Origin: Salticus scenicus
Taxonomy: Eukaryota > Arthropoda > Arachnida > Araneae > Salticidae
Assembly (NCBI GenBank): GCA_963930645.1
Contig: OZ005650.1
Location: forward strand, 62,438,718-62,502,717
Direction of reading: 5' to 3'
Length of the DNA: 64,000 nt
This document shows positions 11,391 to 23,742 of this stretch, piece after piece. A program made the position numbers and the translations under genes. Under the pieces are notes generated by a model, which saw only the letters and a program-made list of their open reading frames with translations, was not told the origin of the DNA and made no database searches. Every line of letters begins with the position of its first letter. The first letter of the stretch is position 1.

Positions 11391-12199
11391 ATCTGGCTCT
11401 ACTTTACGGTTATGTTTAGGACTTAGGAGCATTAATTTGCCTTGATGATTGCAATCGAATTTGTTTCTGCACTGGCGATAAAAACTGCAGTGTGCAAATT
11501 TTATTTTTATTTTGGCATTTTAATGTTGACATCAGTTCACTTTTCTGTATAAGGTATGGAAAAGATATTATTTATCACAAATTTAGAAAATAGAATGAAA
11601 ATTAAAACATAATCACAAATGTGAAAACAAAAACAAAAAAGAAACTGATATCAACTAAAACTAGAAAGTTATTTAGAATAAGTAAAATACATTGAAAAAT
11701 TGCCACGGCCAGTGTAGTCAAAGTGGGGGGCCATTTGATATGCTATTTAAAACAAACTATATACTAAAATAAACTACTCTGCTGTATCAAACTACCACAG
11801 TTTCGAGATAGTTGTAAGGGGAGGGGTGAACTGGCATTAATAAAATGAAAAAGCAATTAGAGTGAATAAAATATATCGTTTATTATATGCAAATAATATG
11901 GTGTGTCACTCACACGACTTTCTCTTAACCTGAAATTGAATACTATAAATACAGGTTGGAGATTAAGAGGTAAGATAACGATGTTATGTAAACCTTATGT
12001 TAAACAATTCAAATTAGGCTTCGGGAGAGTTTTATATGATAATTTTATAGCTTCGCCTGAGGCTCCTACATACACAAACAAAATTTTCCCATTTAACTAT
12101 CTCTATTACAAAAAATATATATTCGTTTCATTTGGTTTAGTGCAGTCTATAGACGTTAAACTCTACTTACCTGCAATTTCCCCCATAGACGTAATGTAT
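11391..12199. other. Unannotated AT-rich stretch
   Basis: No repeat identified. The 99-residue frame at 11903-12202 has no recognisable motif and is not called. Confidence 0.4.
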
Positions 12200-12690
12200 T
12201 AGAATTCTCTTGATTGTCCCTGTACACGAACCATTTGCTTGATCTTAACGAAAAGCTTACTGTAGCATCCCTATATAATACACATTTAGAATACCAAGTT
12301 TGAACTTTCTGCCATAACTTGTTTTTGAGATATGCTGATAACAGACAGACACACACACAGGCCATTTGCTAAAAACATGATTTTCGTATTCAGGGGACCT
12401 CAAAACGTGTAAATATAACAAAATCTCGCGTTCGAAAATTTGACCCAAAAACAATACTTTCTCTACCTTATGGGTAAGAGAAAGTAAAAAGGTTTAACTT
12501 CTTTTCTATGCCTATTTGTTTATAATTAATACTTCAGGGCACACCCATAAATAAGTACAACATTTGACTTGGCTCGTATATATATTGAATTACTCATTGG
12601 GTGTGTAAAAAAAAAAAAAAAACAGGAAATGAAGTTTTTTTTTTTTCAGAATAAAAGACCTGATGTGGACACCACATGACTTCCTTATAT
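12200..12690 (-). mobile_element. Family 1-like Helitron remnants
   Basis: The 5' part on the minus strand (hairpin ACTTTCTCTTACCC...GGTAGAGAAAGT near 12458-12486, 'AAAACGTGTAAAT', CA/GT tract 12344-12360) is followed by a remnant of a 3' hairpin (ATGTGG-TGT-CCACAT on the minus strand, about 12661-12675). The two may be parts of different copies. Confidence 0.5.
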
Positions 12691-12829
12691 ACCTATTGAA
12701 ATATATGTATTGCTACAAAAATAATCTCATTTTCATATTAGTAAGTGAGTTCATAAATAAACAAGCAGATTCCAGTACATGAATAATCTAGAAACAAGTC
12801 AATAAAATTACTACATGAATCACAAAAAT

Positions 12830-14500
12830 CATGACAATAGCATTATATACAGCGCGCACAGACTGTGAATATTGCTTGTTCAGGAAAAATATTTCACAAC
12901 TTATTGCAAAATTCCTCATTGATAAAATGATAAATGCACAGTCCGCAGTTCAATGTAATTCACTCGAGAGTAGATGGCTTCTTTTACACTTTTTGGAGAA
13001 AATTAGTAGCAAGAGACGATATATAATACCAAAAATGTTAATTCCGTTTCAAATTGAAAAAGAGCTTACAGATTCTGGCAATCTTAAACTACAATTTTCT
13101 GCAAAATTTAGTCAGAAATTTTGACAAATGACTGAGCTCACTCCCAGGACCAACTTCTATTTAAAGCAATAAAATGCTACTAAGCTCCTTGTGCCTTTAT
13201 ATGTATTCACTCTAACAACAGTTCTAATAAAGGAAAAAAGGTTTTATTCTTTGTAATAATATTGTTGCAAAGAATTAAACCCTTTTCTTGCTTCAAAGTT
13301 GTTGTTAAAGAAAAAGTAGATTTACAAGTGGAAATAGATAGCAGTTTTTTCACTTTCACAAAGGTCGGCTTGGCAACAAACTTAATGACTGAATTTGGTG
13401 AAAAATTGTAGTTTAGTTAGGGTTGCAAGTTTGGAAGCTCTAGCTTTAATGTGAATGTAGTTCTAGATGATCCATTGGTTTCTAATGCAGAACTATCTCA
13501 AAAGTTCTATAAATCACTAACAAGACTATAAAAAGAAAAGATATATTCTCAAACAATTCAATTTCTGTTCATGTGATACAACTGTCTATTTTATTGGAGT
13601 GTTTCTAGAATATTGTTACAATAGATTAAATCTTTTCCTCTACATCAATTGTTCTGTTGCAGTAAAAGTAGTTTTACGGGCAAAGTGAAAATGGAGCGGC
13701 AGTTCATTCACTTTTAGTGAGGTCAGTCTTAGTGACCAAGTTTGGCGAAAAATAGTAGTTTAAGGTTCCAGAAGCTTTGAAGCTCTCCGACACATACCAG
13801 CTGATATCTAGAACTTTCTATGGGTTTCTGGATAGAAACTCAGACAAGCCCCATCGCGAAAAAGTATAAATAGGTGTGAACTGACTTCTGTGAAAGTGTA
13901 TGCAATCAACTGTGATAGAGTTGTTCAGAGACCTATTCTGAGCGATTGCACTTGGAGATTGTGCTTTAAGCGACTTAACTTTGTTCGCTAGCTAGTGCAA
14001 AATTATGCTCTGGACTAGTTGATGTTATTTGCTTTACTCCTGTGGAATAAGTGATTGTTTTCTTGGATTGTTCCAGAACATTCGTTGAATAGTGACTTTT
14101 GAAGTACAAATGATAACTTCATTGGATAGTTTCCAGAATAGCAAAAAAAAAATATTAGTATTATTGGATTCTTTTCAAGAATATTTGTTTTAATAACAGC
14201 TTTGTTGTACAAATTAGAGAAGTTATATAGAATTAAGTGCATTCATTAACTAGAACCTGTCTGTTTCTTTATGAACTACTTTCTCATATATGAAAATTGA
14301 CAAGTTTTCATAACATTTAATAAATTACCACTTCATTTTCACTCTGCCTATAAAACTACTTTCACTGCAACAGAACAATTGATAGAGAAGAAAATATTTA
14401 GTATGTTGTAACAATGTATTCATTGATTATTGATCTGCAGTACAAGTAACACTTTTATTGGGCTGTTTTGAAAATATTTGTTAAATAAAGCGCCTGTCTT
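12830..14500. repeat. Dispersed palindromic repeat shared with 27620-28770
   Basis: Segments around 13615-13695 and 14333-14420 are inverted copies (TTGTTACAA...TCAATTGTTCTGTTGCAGT...). A weaker third copy lies near 13220-13330. Parts ('GGCAATCTTAAACTA', 'TTGGTGAAAAATTGTAGTTT') recur at 27620-28770. A TATA-like GTATAAATAGG is at about 13865. No open frame survives between the copies, so the 97-residue frame at 12831 is not called. The family is unassigned. Confidence 0.55.
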
Positions 14501-15237
14501 ACCACTGACTAAAACCTACCTATGGCAAACCGCAAAGCTTCAGCATTTTGCATAGAGGTTCGTTATAACTTTTCCTGGTGTACTTCGAAGCCCAATTTTT
14601 TTTTAATTAATTGAAATATGAAAACAAACCTTATAGTAGCTTTAAAATTAGCTTTAAAACATATTGCTAATCACAAAAAAGTTAAAATATTATTATTATT
14701 ATTTTTTTTTTTCGATATAAAAAAGAAATATACTTATTTACACATAAATAATAAAAATTATCAAAAATTAAATTTGTATATGTATCTGACAAAACTGATG
14801 TCATTAAATCTTTAAAATTTTATACAGATTGATAAAGTTTTACGTATGTGAAAATCTGTATATATATATTATGCTAACATACATGGCAGAGATTTCAGTG
14901 TTATTTGTAGGATTAAAAAAGGCAACAGCATCTGCCAGAAAATTTTAAGCAAGCACTATATTGAACTTAAAGAAAGTGTAATTAAAATCCAGTAAATGCT
15001 GTAAATTTAAATGGAAATTTTCAATGAAAAAATTAAACTGCTCTCAGGGATAAGTAAAACAAAATACATGAAATAACGTGACAGTAGATACTATGTATAG
15101 TATGTATAATGTTGCGCATATGTAACTGCAGTTTAAATATAAAAGTGCTGCTTTGATTTTTCGATACCGTTCATTTTGAAACTGTCATATAATAAAAATT
15201 AAATTGAAGTCCATGGGTAAGACGTTGTCACAGGCAG
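14501..15237. other. AT-rich spacer
   Basis: No gene, RNA or repeat recognised; short microsatellite-like AT runs only. Confidence 0.45.
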
Positions 15238-16637
15238 TAAGTAACCAGGGGTGGCGCCAGCTAGGGGGCCGAGTGGGCACAGGCCCCCCCGTCGGGGAGT
15301 CCGTGACCCCCCCCATTGGGGCATACTCCTAAAATCTGTCGGGGGGAAAATACAAAATTTTCAGTTTTTCTCCTTTTAGCAGCATTTTTCTTTCCTTTTA
15401 CAATAGAGGTCAAGACTTAAAATTTTTAGAAGTGGCCGGTGGCCACTAGACATGATGAACTCAGTGGCCACTCATGAGTCGTTGTCGTTACACATCGGAT
15501 TCATACACATACAAATAATATTATGATATATATGTATGCGTGCATAAAAACACAAATGATATGGTCGTAAAATTAAATTAAGAAATAGTGCTCTTTATTG
15601 TATTATTTTAATAATAAAAATATATATGTGTGTGTGTATTTCTACCAATTAAAAAATAAATAAATAAATAGGTATTATTTGAAAATAAATAATTTTTTTA
15701 AAAACTTACGTACTTCTATAGTTTAAATTTTTCAATATCTGAAATGAAAGGAGGTAAGAGGAAGACAAAATAGATTGAGAAATTGAATCATTGAAAAGTG
15801 ATTCAGTTTTTGAGGAAAGGTATGACCTCATTTGAACTTCCACTGAATGCTTATGATTTTATTCTTGTTAGTGTTTTAAGAGTGAGTTCTATAAGTATGT
15901 AGTTATAATAGCATGTATGTAATCCAGCTTTTTTTAAATGCTATTAATAACTAAAGTACTTAGAAAGAAGACTTTAAAATTCAAAGTTTTAGTAATGAGG
16001 GAAAATATGTGGACTTTCATAGATTAATATTAATTTTGCTATGGAAACTATAATGATGATATGATCTAACAATGTGATTTCTCATACACAATTTGTGTTT
16101 TACAAGAATATTTTATGTCCTATTGCAAAAGAAATACAAAAATTTGATTCATTTAATAAATTTCACCTAGTCCTAGTCCGGCACTTCCATCTGCAAATGA
16201 AAAATAATTATGATTAGAATTAGAGGAAAATGAAATTATTTTGAGCCTGAGGAGGGGGTGGGGATGCAAAGAATCTGTACTAGCCTGTATCAGAGGTTTA
16301 ATTTTATTAACTGGCATTTGATTGCTAAAATTAGAAATTTGCTGAAAATTTTCTGTAAACATGATTGGTTGGTGGATTGCTTGGACATTATTAGCATCAC
16401 TTTCAATAAAATGACTACCTAAACAGTTATATATATATATAGCTTTTATCTACATTAAACATTTTCAAGATTATTTCATCAACACAACAAAATTCTTTAC
16501 TATAACTGCAGTTATTTCTAAATCCACATAAAACTTTATAAAAATTTCATACCATCAGAAAAACTAATTTTTCAAAGATATATAAAATAAATTTTTTTTG
16601 TATGTACATTAATCATACATTAATATATATATATATA

Positions 16638-16873
16638 TCTTATACTATTAAGTGAGCAATATTTGTATATATATTTCACTGTTCTCGAAAACGGTAGCTC
16701 GGACAGTCACGAGATTTAACACAAAGGTGCCCCCCGAAGGATCATTGTGCACATCGAAGTCAGAATTTCGAATTTCTGTTTAGTTTTCTTTTAATTAATA
16801 AAAATATGAAAATAATAAGCTAATAAAAGAAAAAAATTAGCCATTTAGATTGGATCCATAATTTAATTGTTGC

Positions 16874-16908
<35 letters not shown>

Positions 16909-17933
16909 TTTATTTTTTTTTCCAACAGGAAAATAAATACATATATCTAATCTAAACATGAACAATACTACACACTACTGATCGCAGAGCTTCCAAATTT
17001 GGCATATAGGTACCTGGGACCCTGCAGGTGTGCACCTCATCGAGAGTTTTTCGAATTTCGAATTTTTTAAATTAATGTTTTTTCGATTTTAAACATTGGC
17101 TTTTATGTTTCATTTTTCATGAATTTATTCTTCGATTGTAATCGTCTGCGTATCTTAGCAACGGCTATATTATGTAATTTATTTTTTATTTAATACATTT
17201 ATTTGAGGGCGAATCTTTTTTCTCTTTTTAATTTATTATATTTATTGAAAATAAAATGGTAATGCAGTAGAAAAAATTAAAAATATTAAATTTAAAATTT
17301 AAAAACGTATTTATAACAGTTATGTTTATGTATAATTTTTGTAGTATAACAACAATTATTTTTCATTTGTTAATTTAATTTCTTTAGAAGTTTTTTTTTT
17401 TTTTTTTCTAATTTATAGTATTTGTCAGGAAATAATGGTAGTTGGTAGTATATAGTAGAAAGGATTAAACTGATTGGAATTTATTTGTTTTTTATGTATT
17501 TAATTCCTTCTAAAAGAAAATCTACTTTTTATTTTATTTCATTACATTGGTCGGAATCAAATTGTAATACAGTGTAAATAGCATGAGCAATAAAGTACTT
17601 GGTTCAAAAACTAAAATATTTAATAGACGCTGAGATACAGTTATCTTTAAAATCGTAGTTCTTAAATAATGGCAGACCCACCTATCGTCAATAAATACCC
17701 ATATTGAAATACATAGGAAAGAGATTTCTGCAGGCAGTGGGAACCTGCTCCCGATACAGTACGGGCAGTTAAAGCTGCCGTAGTCAGCGAGTACCCGATG
17801 CGAGGTCTAGAGCGATTCTAATGTAATTATTTTAGTTTTTATTTATAATGTGATGTGAAAAATAAATAATGATCCAATTCTTTTGGAGATTCATTTAAAT
17901 ATAGTGGCCAGCGAAGCGGGCGTAGCCTGCTAG
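16638..17933 (+). mobile_element. Helitron (A|TC...CTAG|T)
   Basis: It starts TCTTATACTATTAAGTGAGC after A (16638) and ends GCGAAGCGGGCGTAGCCTGCTAG (17933) before T, with a GCGGGC-GTA-GCCTGC hairpin at the tip. It contains GAAAACGGTAGCTCGGAC and A/T tracts. No Rep/helicase gene, so it is non-autonomous. Confidence 0.78.
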
Positions 17934-18214
17934 TATATATTATTTAATTATCATTTTTAAACATGTATGAAATCAACTGAGCATTAATTTTCTTAAATTG
18001 ATTTAGAAGAAATTTTCTTTCCTAAAAAAACTATTTTTCATCCCCCCCCCATGTTTACACTTTACACATTTGGTATAGATATGAAATATAACTATATAAT
18101 TTAATCGAGAAAAAATAAATAGATTCATCAAGTTAAGTCTAAAAATAATTACATGTGAGAAATAGTGAGCATTTCTATCGCTTTATTGTTTCTAGAATTG
18201 ATCAATTATCACTA

Positions 18215-19479
18215 CCGTAAACCGGGGTTACTTAGACCACTTTTCAACTTCAAACACCTATCACTCAAAAGCTATTTATGCTAGAGATTAACTAATTTGT
18301 GGAAAACTTGGGTCTATTGCTCTACTTTATTATTACATATAAGAAATTTTTTTGAAACATGCAAGTTAATTATAAGAAAATAAAAACTTGGTGGTTTTAG
18401 TTACCCCGTGATATGGGGTAACAAAAACCAGTAGTTGTAAATCAATGTTTAACTTCAATTATTCACTAAAAGGTAACAAATCCACATAAAATGCCAAAAT
18501 AAATGTATTTATAATATTTTACATTTGATGTACTAGTAAAAAATTATACAATAATGGCACTAATATTAACTTAATCTAAATCTACCATTTAATTATTAAG
18601 CGCAAAAGGGAAAGTACGACGTCCTCTATTAACTTTAACAGGCTTAACAATTGTGATAATGTCTGTGACCTTAATGTCCATCTCATCATCAACATTTGGA
18701 AACACATAATCATTTCCCAGTGATTTGGAGCTTTTCCTAAAAAATTCTATCTTTGATGTTTCTTCCTCGGGTTTAGTTTCTTGAACAATAACATAGAATT
18801 GTTTTTTCACTTATTTTTTTCTATTTTTATTAAATATAAGTTCTACAATAACGTATACATTTGGTGTAAGATCCTGTATTTGTACTGAGTAATCTTTGTA
18901 TTTTTGGGCACCAACAGGCCTTTGATACTTTCGAGGCATATTGTGTCCTGAAACAAGGGAAAGCATAAAAATCATTTATTTAATAATTACTGTAATTTGT
19001 TAATAACCAGTACTTTTTTTTTTTCTTTCATTTTATATGGTATAATGTAGTATGGAGTAACAAAAGCCACTGGCTTTTGTTACCCCGTTTGTGTAACAGC
19101 TTTAGTTTTTTATATATAATATATAAAACTAAATGGAAATGCATCCTGTGAAATGGCAAATATTAAAAAGTATTGTTTAAGGTTAGGTTGAACAACATTT
19201 GTTACTAAATTCTATTAAAAATATTATTGGGATCATTGAAGTTATGTAGGTCATAAGATTTCACTAAAATTAACATCAAAACAAAAATATTTATGTAAAC
19301 TTACCATTAAAAACTTAAGTAACTATTTGTAGACTAGTGAAAACTCTATTAAATAATGCAAATAATAGCATCAAAACAAACTTCAAGACATCTACACAGT
19401 GTTGCTAAACCAGCATTCAAAATTTATCTATTAAAATGGCTTTTGTTACCCCGCCGGTCTAAGTAACCCCGTTTTACGG
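18215..19479 (-). mobile_element. TA-inserting DNA transposon, internally deleted
   Basis: TIRs CCGTAAAMCGGGGTTACTTA at 18215 and 19479 are flanked by TA on each side. Internal 'TTTTGTTACCCCG' motifs repeat next to both ends. It holds a minus-strand transposase remnant (18589-18939) consisting only of N- and C-terminal parts. Confidence 0.78.
18589..18939 (-). pseudogene. Pogo/Tigger-like transposase remnant
   Basis: From the ATG at 18939 the minus strand reads MPRKYQRPVGAQKYKDYS, typical of pogo/pipsqueak-type transposase starts. It reaches an in-frame TAA after 42 codons. It then continues in the same frame for 73 codons with FYVIVQ, IEFFRKSSK and DYVFPNVDDE, resembling the C-terminal tail after the DDE domain. 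The helix-turn-helix and DDE catalytic core are missing, so this is an internal-deletion derivative. Confidence 0.6.
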
Positions 19480-19568
19480 TATCTACAAATGGGGAAAGGG
19501 GGGGGGGTTAAAAAAGTAATTGCATGAATAAGAAATATTAAATTCTCCTCAATTCTGCTTCTAAATTC

Positions 19569-21716
19569 GGGGCCGTGTCCTTAGCGACCGTGCCCTTAAC
19601 GGAAATCTATAAACCCGTGTCCTTAGCGGAAATGTTATCCCCCATCGGTGGCGTGCTTTTAGCATACGTGCCTTTAGCGGAAATGTATAATAAATTTAAA
19701 AATAAATTAATAAATAAAAAAATGAACTCTTCAATTTTTTTCCACACTTTATCCACATTTAGCACTGACTATATTTTGCTTCAGAAGTAACCTGTCGCAA
19801 AAATAGGTATGTGTACAGTAGAATATCCGTTATTTGAGAGAACTGTGATCTATAATCATATAAAGTTTAATGAATCAAAGTACGCGATACAAAAACGTAC
19901 ATAATTGCTATTTTATGATTTTAAGTTTTTGAAAATATAATTAAGCATTACACCTTTTAAAGCTAAAACAGAAACGAAAAATCATGACTGATTATCAACA
20001 CTTTCCAACTGTACGAACTCGTAGTGTCGTATAATATTCTATGTTCTTTGTCTATATTATCACACAATGTACAGACAGAAAGACAGACATATAAACAAAT
20101 TGAATTCATAATCAGTCTGAAACATTGTTGGAAAGTGTTAAAAATGCTTAACACAAACAGAAAGGCTGCTCTTAATTTCCTATTTGTACCCCTTAATGTA
20201 TCGAAACATTTTTGCGTAGCCCTGTAAATCTGGAGATTAAGCATATTATAGTTTATACAAAACATTTTCTTAGCATGTGAACAATAAATGCGAATTTCTT
20301 TATGATTTTTTGATGAAGTCATTTAAATGTGATTTATAAAAATGTCTCCATTAAAGTGCAATGCATTGGCATTTTTTGGATGTTTGTACACAAACCAGTG
20401 GCACAGGTTCTATTAGAGCCATTTTAAGCAGGGAATATTCAATAATGAATTTGAATAACACATATTATTAAAAACATAAAATAAAAACTAGTATGTTGTG
20501 GCCACCACAAGACTCTCTTCCATGTTTTTCTATACAAATTCACTAAGTGTAAATAATTAAGTTTCTTCTTAGAGAAAACTAACACTAAATATCCAAAGAA
20601 AGACAGTTTTATTGTCTATAAATGACACCTTAAAAAATGCATTCTATAATAGTTATCTCACATATCAAATTTCGTTCAGTTATATGCCATAGAAGTTGAT
20701 ATATAGCTTTCCCGTTATCGAGGAAATTTGCAGTATAGCAGCGCCATCTATTGGCCGATAAGCATCCAAATTGAATCAGCATAATGTCTCATAATGGCCT
20801 TCACATATATCACGTTTTGTTTGATGATACGCAATAGAACCTGAGATATAGCCTCCCCTTAAATTGCGGAAATCTCTGTATAGCAGCGCCATCTGAGGAG
20901 CGGTTGACACCAAAAGTTGGCAGACACTCATTTAGGTTAAGGTGCATCAACATATAAATTTATATGCAATTATGTGCAGTATTGTGCAGTTCTTAAGATA
21001 TAGCTTTCCCTTAAATTGCAGAAATCGTTGTATAGCAGCGCCACCTGTTGAGCGGTTGGCACCAAAAGTTGGCAGGCACTAATTTAGCTCAAGGTGCATA
21101 AACATGTAAATTTATATAGAATTCTGAGCAGTAGTTCCGGAGATACTGTTGCCACAAAATTTTTGTCTCACACACACACTGAGAGAGACAGGCGGACAGA
21201 CAGACATTTTGTAAAAATAGTCAAATCGTGTTACAGTTCTCTCAAAGCGTGTAAATCCATCAAAAACCCGAGGTCGAACATTTTTACGAATCCAATACTT
21301 TCTTCTATTGAATATAATAGAGGAAAGTAAAAATAAAAAATTCTTAAAATACTTACGGATGCTGGAGGCGGACAAACGGACAATAGAATAAACAAATACA
21401 AATACTAATTCAAATCATATTCACATTTAAAAAAATGGTAGAATAAACGCTTAATGTAAATGCAATTCAGCAAATTTCCAATAATAACCCTCAGTGTAAC
21501 TGAATATTTTTGCGTGACTCTGTAAATTTAAAGCTAATCATACTACATTCTATAGAAAGCAATCTTTTGTGCATTTGAATAACATATTTCAATCTGCCAC
21601 ATGCATACCTTATTTCCGCTAAGGGCACGGCTTCTTCTATTCCTCTTTCTTCCCTTTCACCCCATTCCGCTAAGGGCACGTTCCGCTAAGGGCACGGTCG
21701 CTAAGGGCACGGCACC
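19569..21716. mobile_element. TIR transposon with CTAAATTC target duplication
   Basis: CTAAATTC occurs at 19561-19568 and 21717-21724, directly outside ends GGGGCCGTGTCCTTAGCG and CGCTAAGGGCACGGCACC (inverted, 16 of 18). Further copies of GTGCCCTTAGCGGAA follow inside both ends (about four per end, with variants). There is no transposase. A family 1 Helitron-like element occupies 20488-21335. The superfamily is uncertain: an 8-base duplication fits hAT or Zisupton-like groups, but the ends are not standard. Confidence 0.78.
20488..21335 (-). mobile_element. Family 1 Helitron-like element
   Basis: On the minus strand: 5' hairpin ACTTTCCTCTAT...ATAGAAGAAAGT (about 21299-21329), GTCTGTC tract (21195-21206), three core units of about 130 bases each with 'GCAGCGCCA(C/T)CT', and 3' end TTGTGG-TGG-CCACAA then CATACTAG at 20488, before T. 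Nested three deep inside 19569-21716 and 15246-23277. Confidence 0.78.
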
Positions 21717-22177
21717 CTAAATTCTGTTAAAGCAAGTTTAAAATGAATATTGCCATTTACATTATGGATGAAGAAAGACTGAGAAACAACTGCAGAATAT
21801 TTGATCGGCGATCGCTAGTTGGAAATAAGAAAAGGGGAAGAGAGGCAAAAAATAATTACACAAACAAGAAATATTTAACAATTCTATTTCTTTCTAGGTT
21901 CTAGAATCTCATAAAACAAGTTTTAAATGAATATTAACATTTATGTTGTGGATGGAGAAAGATTGGAAATCGGAAGGTGCGATCATCAATTCTTTTTTTT
22001 TAAACGAACGATATCCGCGATTATTTTTAAAAACGGAAGAAATATTTTCGCGAATTAGCGGAAAAATTGGCGATCATAGCAATTTTTTCGGATCGTCACT
22101 TTTTCAAATTAAGTGGCCACGTGGCGAGTGTGAATCTTGACCTCTATTTTACAAACTTGGAGCATTCCAGTTTTTGC

Positions 22178-23030
22178 ATTCTATATTCAATAGAAGAAAG
22201 TATTGATTCATAAAAATTTTCAGCTTCCAGTTTTCCATGAATATACACGCTTTGAGAGGTCCAAAACACATTTTGACCGTGATTTTTTAGAAAATGTATG
22301 TCTATGTGTGACAAAAATTTTGTTCTAACTGTATCTCAAGAGCTACTGCACAGAACTACAGATAAATTTGTATGTAGTTTCATCATGACATAAATTAGTA
22401 TCAATTAACTTTTTGCCCAAATCGCCTTATAGGTGGCGCTGCTGTATTGCAATATCTTTCATTTAATGGAAGGCTATATCTCAGGTTCTATTTTGCTTAA
22501 TCGAACAAAACTTGATATGTGAGAGCGCCATTATGAAACATCAGGTGGATTTAATTTAGGTGCATATTGGCCGATAAGTTGCGCTGCTTTTTTCCCCCGA
22601 GAAGAGGAAGGCTATATCTCAGTTTCTATTCTATATTATTGCAAATAACTTTGCATATGACAGGGCCATTATGAAACATTATTTGGAATCAGTTTCAGCA
22701 CACATAGCCATTAGCCAGACAGGTGACGCTCCTGTGCTTCAATTTTTTCCGTGAATGGGAAGGCTATATATCAGATTCTATTGTATATAATTACATAAAA
22801 CATGGTATATGAGAGGATCATTTTAAAACAATGTACTGAATCAAGTTAGGTGCATATGAGCTGATAGGTGGCGCTGCTGTTCTGTAATTACTCCGTGAAT
22901 AGGAAGACAACATCTATTGAAAGGCCACCTATCTGGAGAGCCAATTTTCTGTCGCATGATAGGTGGCCCCCTTACGGAAATTCGACTCTATATATACCTG
23001 TGATCAACGGAAACAAAGATTAATTTTTTC
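22178..23030 (+). mobile_element. Family 1-like Helitron, 3' end missing
   Basis: Begins with TTCTAT-ATTCA-ATAGAAGAAAGTATTG. It continues through a decayed GTCT tract and five core units with 'AGGTGGCGCTGCTGT'-type boxes every 120-160 bases. No CTAG end is seen. Confidence 0.6.
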
Positions 23031-23429
23031 TTAAGAATTTTCCTTCAGGCACTCTTCACATATTTTTTTCTGTGGAAAGAAAATATCATACACTCAGAGA
23101 ATGGCACAATGACCTCCAAAACCACGAGGAGTACTAACAAATGGAATGGTACAAATATTAACCGTAATATTATTAACAATATTGCAGTTTTTGATAAATA
23201 GCCAACTCTCTCTATATAGTGCCCCCCTGTCGGGGAGGTGGTGTCCCCCCGTCGGGGAATTTCTGGTGCCACTACTGTAAGTAACAATAAGTAATACAGA
23301 TCCAAAATGATGCGGGTGAGGAAGCTGCTGCCAAAGGCACTGGTGAACCAAACCAGAGTTTTGAGCAATTTCAATGGATTTTCATTTTAGATTTTATTTG
23401 TAAAGGGACAAAATAGTGTTTCTCTTTAT

Positions 23430-23481
23430 AATTACTCATTTAAATACAGTGAGCAGCGAAGCTCACAAAGCCTGCTGCTAG
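23430..23481 (+). mobile_element. Family 2 Helitron 3' end fragment
   Basis: TTTAAATACAGTGAGCAGCG leads to a terminal CTGCTAG before T, matching the other family 2 tips. Its 5' end is not identified; the hAT element ends just upstream. Confidence 0.5.
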
Positions 23482-23709
23482 TTGTAACTAAAACTCCAGT
23501 TTATATTACTTCTTTCTTATACTTTGTGTATATAGTGCTGTCCTTTAAAAAACTCCCAGTTTTACAATTTTCCTGTATAGAAAATCTAATATACATAAAA
23601 TCATTAAACATAACTAACTATATTTTTACAGCTTTTTCTCATTAAGATTTTAATTTTAAGCATTCTTCATTCTTTTGTTATATTACAAAATGACAAGCAA
23701 TTAAGCAAG

Positions 23710-23742
<33 letters not shown>

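Larger units (their letters stand above)
15246..23277. mobile_element. hAT-like transposon, 8 kb, with 8-base target duplication
   Basis: TAAGTAAC is found on both sides (15238-15245 and 23278-23285), immediately outside ends CAGGGGTGGCGCCAG and CTGGTGCCACTACTG, which are inverted with 12 of 15 matches. Inside each end is a G/C-run block (CCCCGTCGGGGA). Eight-base duplications and CAGGGGTG-type ends are typical of hAT. No transposase is recognisable. Much of its length is later insertions: a family 2 Helitron (16638-17933), a TA-inserting element (18215-19479), a second TIR element (19569-21716) holding a family 1 Helitron, and a family 1 fragment from 22178. Confidence 0.8.

Noticed and set aside
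12831..13124. 97-residue frame as a possible gene
   Set aside because: It lies in a dispersed repeat whose other copy (27620-28770) does not keep the frame; no motif is recognised.
13860..14010. Possible solo LTR of a retrotransposon (TATA box and start-like region)
   Set aside because: No TG...CA borders, target duplication, primer-binding site or second LTR could be found.
19963..20322. 119-residue minus-strand frame
   Set aside because: It is inside the TIR transposon 19569-21716, partly overlaps a reverse frame, and has no recognisable family.
23045..23374. 109- and 85-residue minus-strand frames as hAT transposase
   Set aside because: They overlap the hAT right end and its G/C-run block; no DDE, BED or dimerisation motifs are present.
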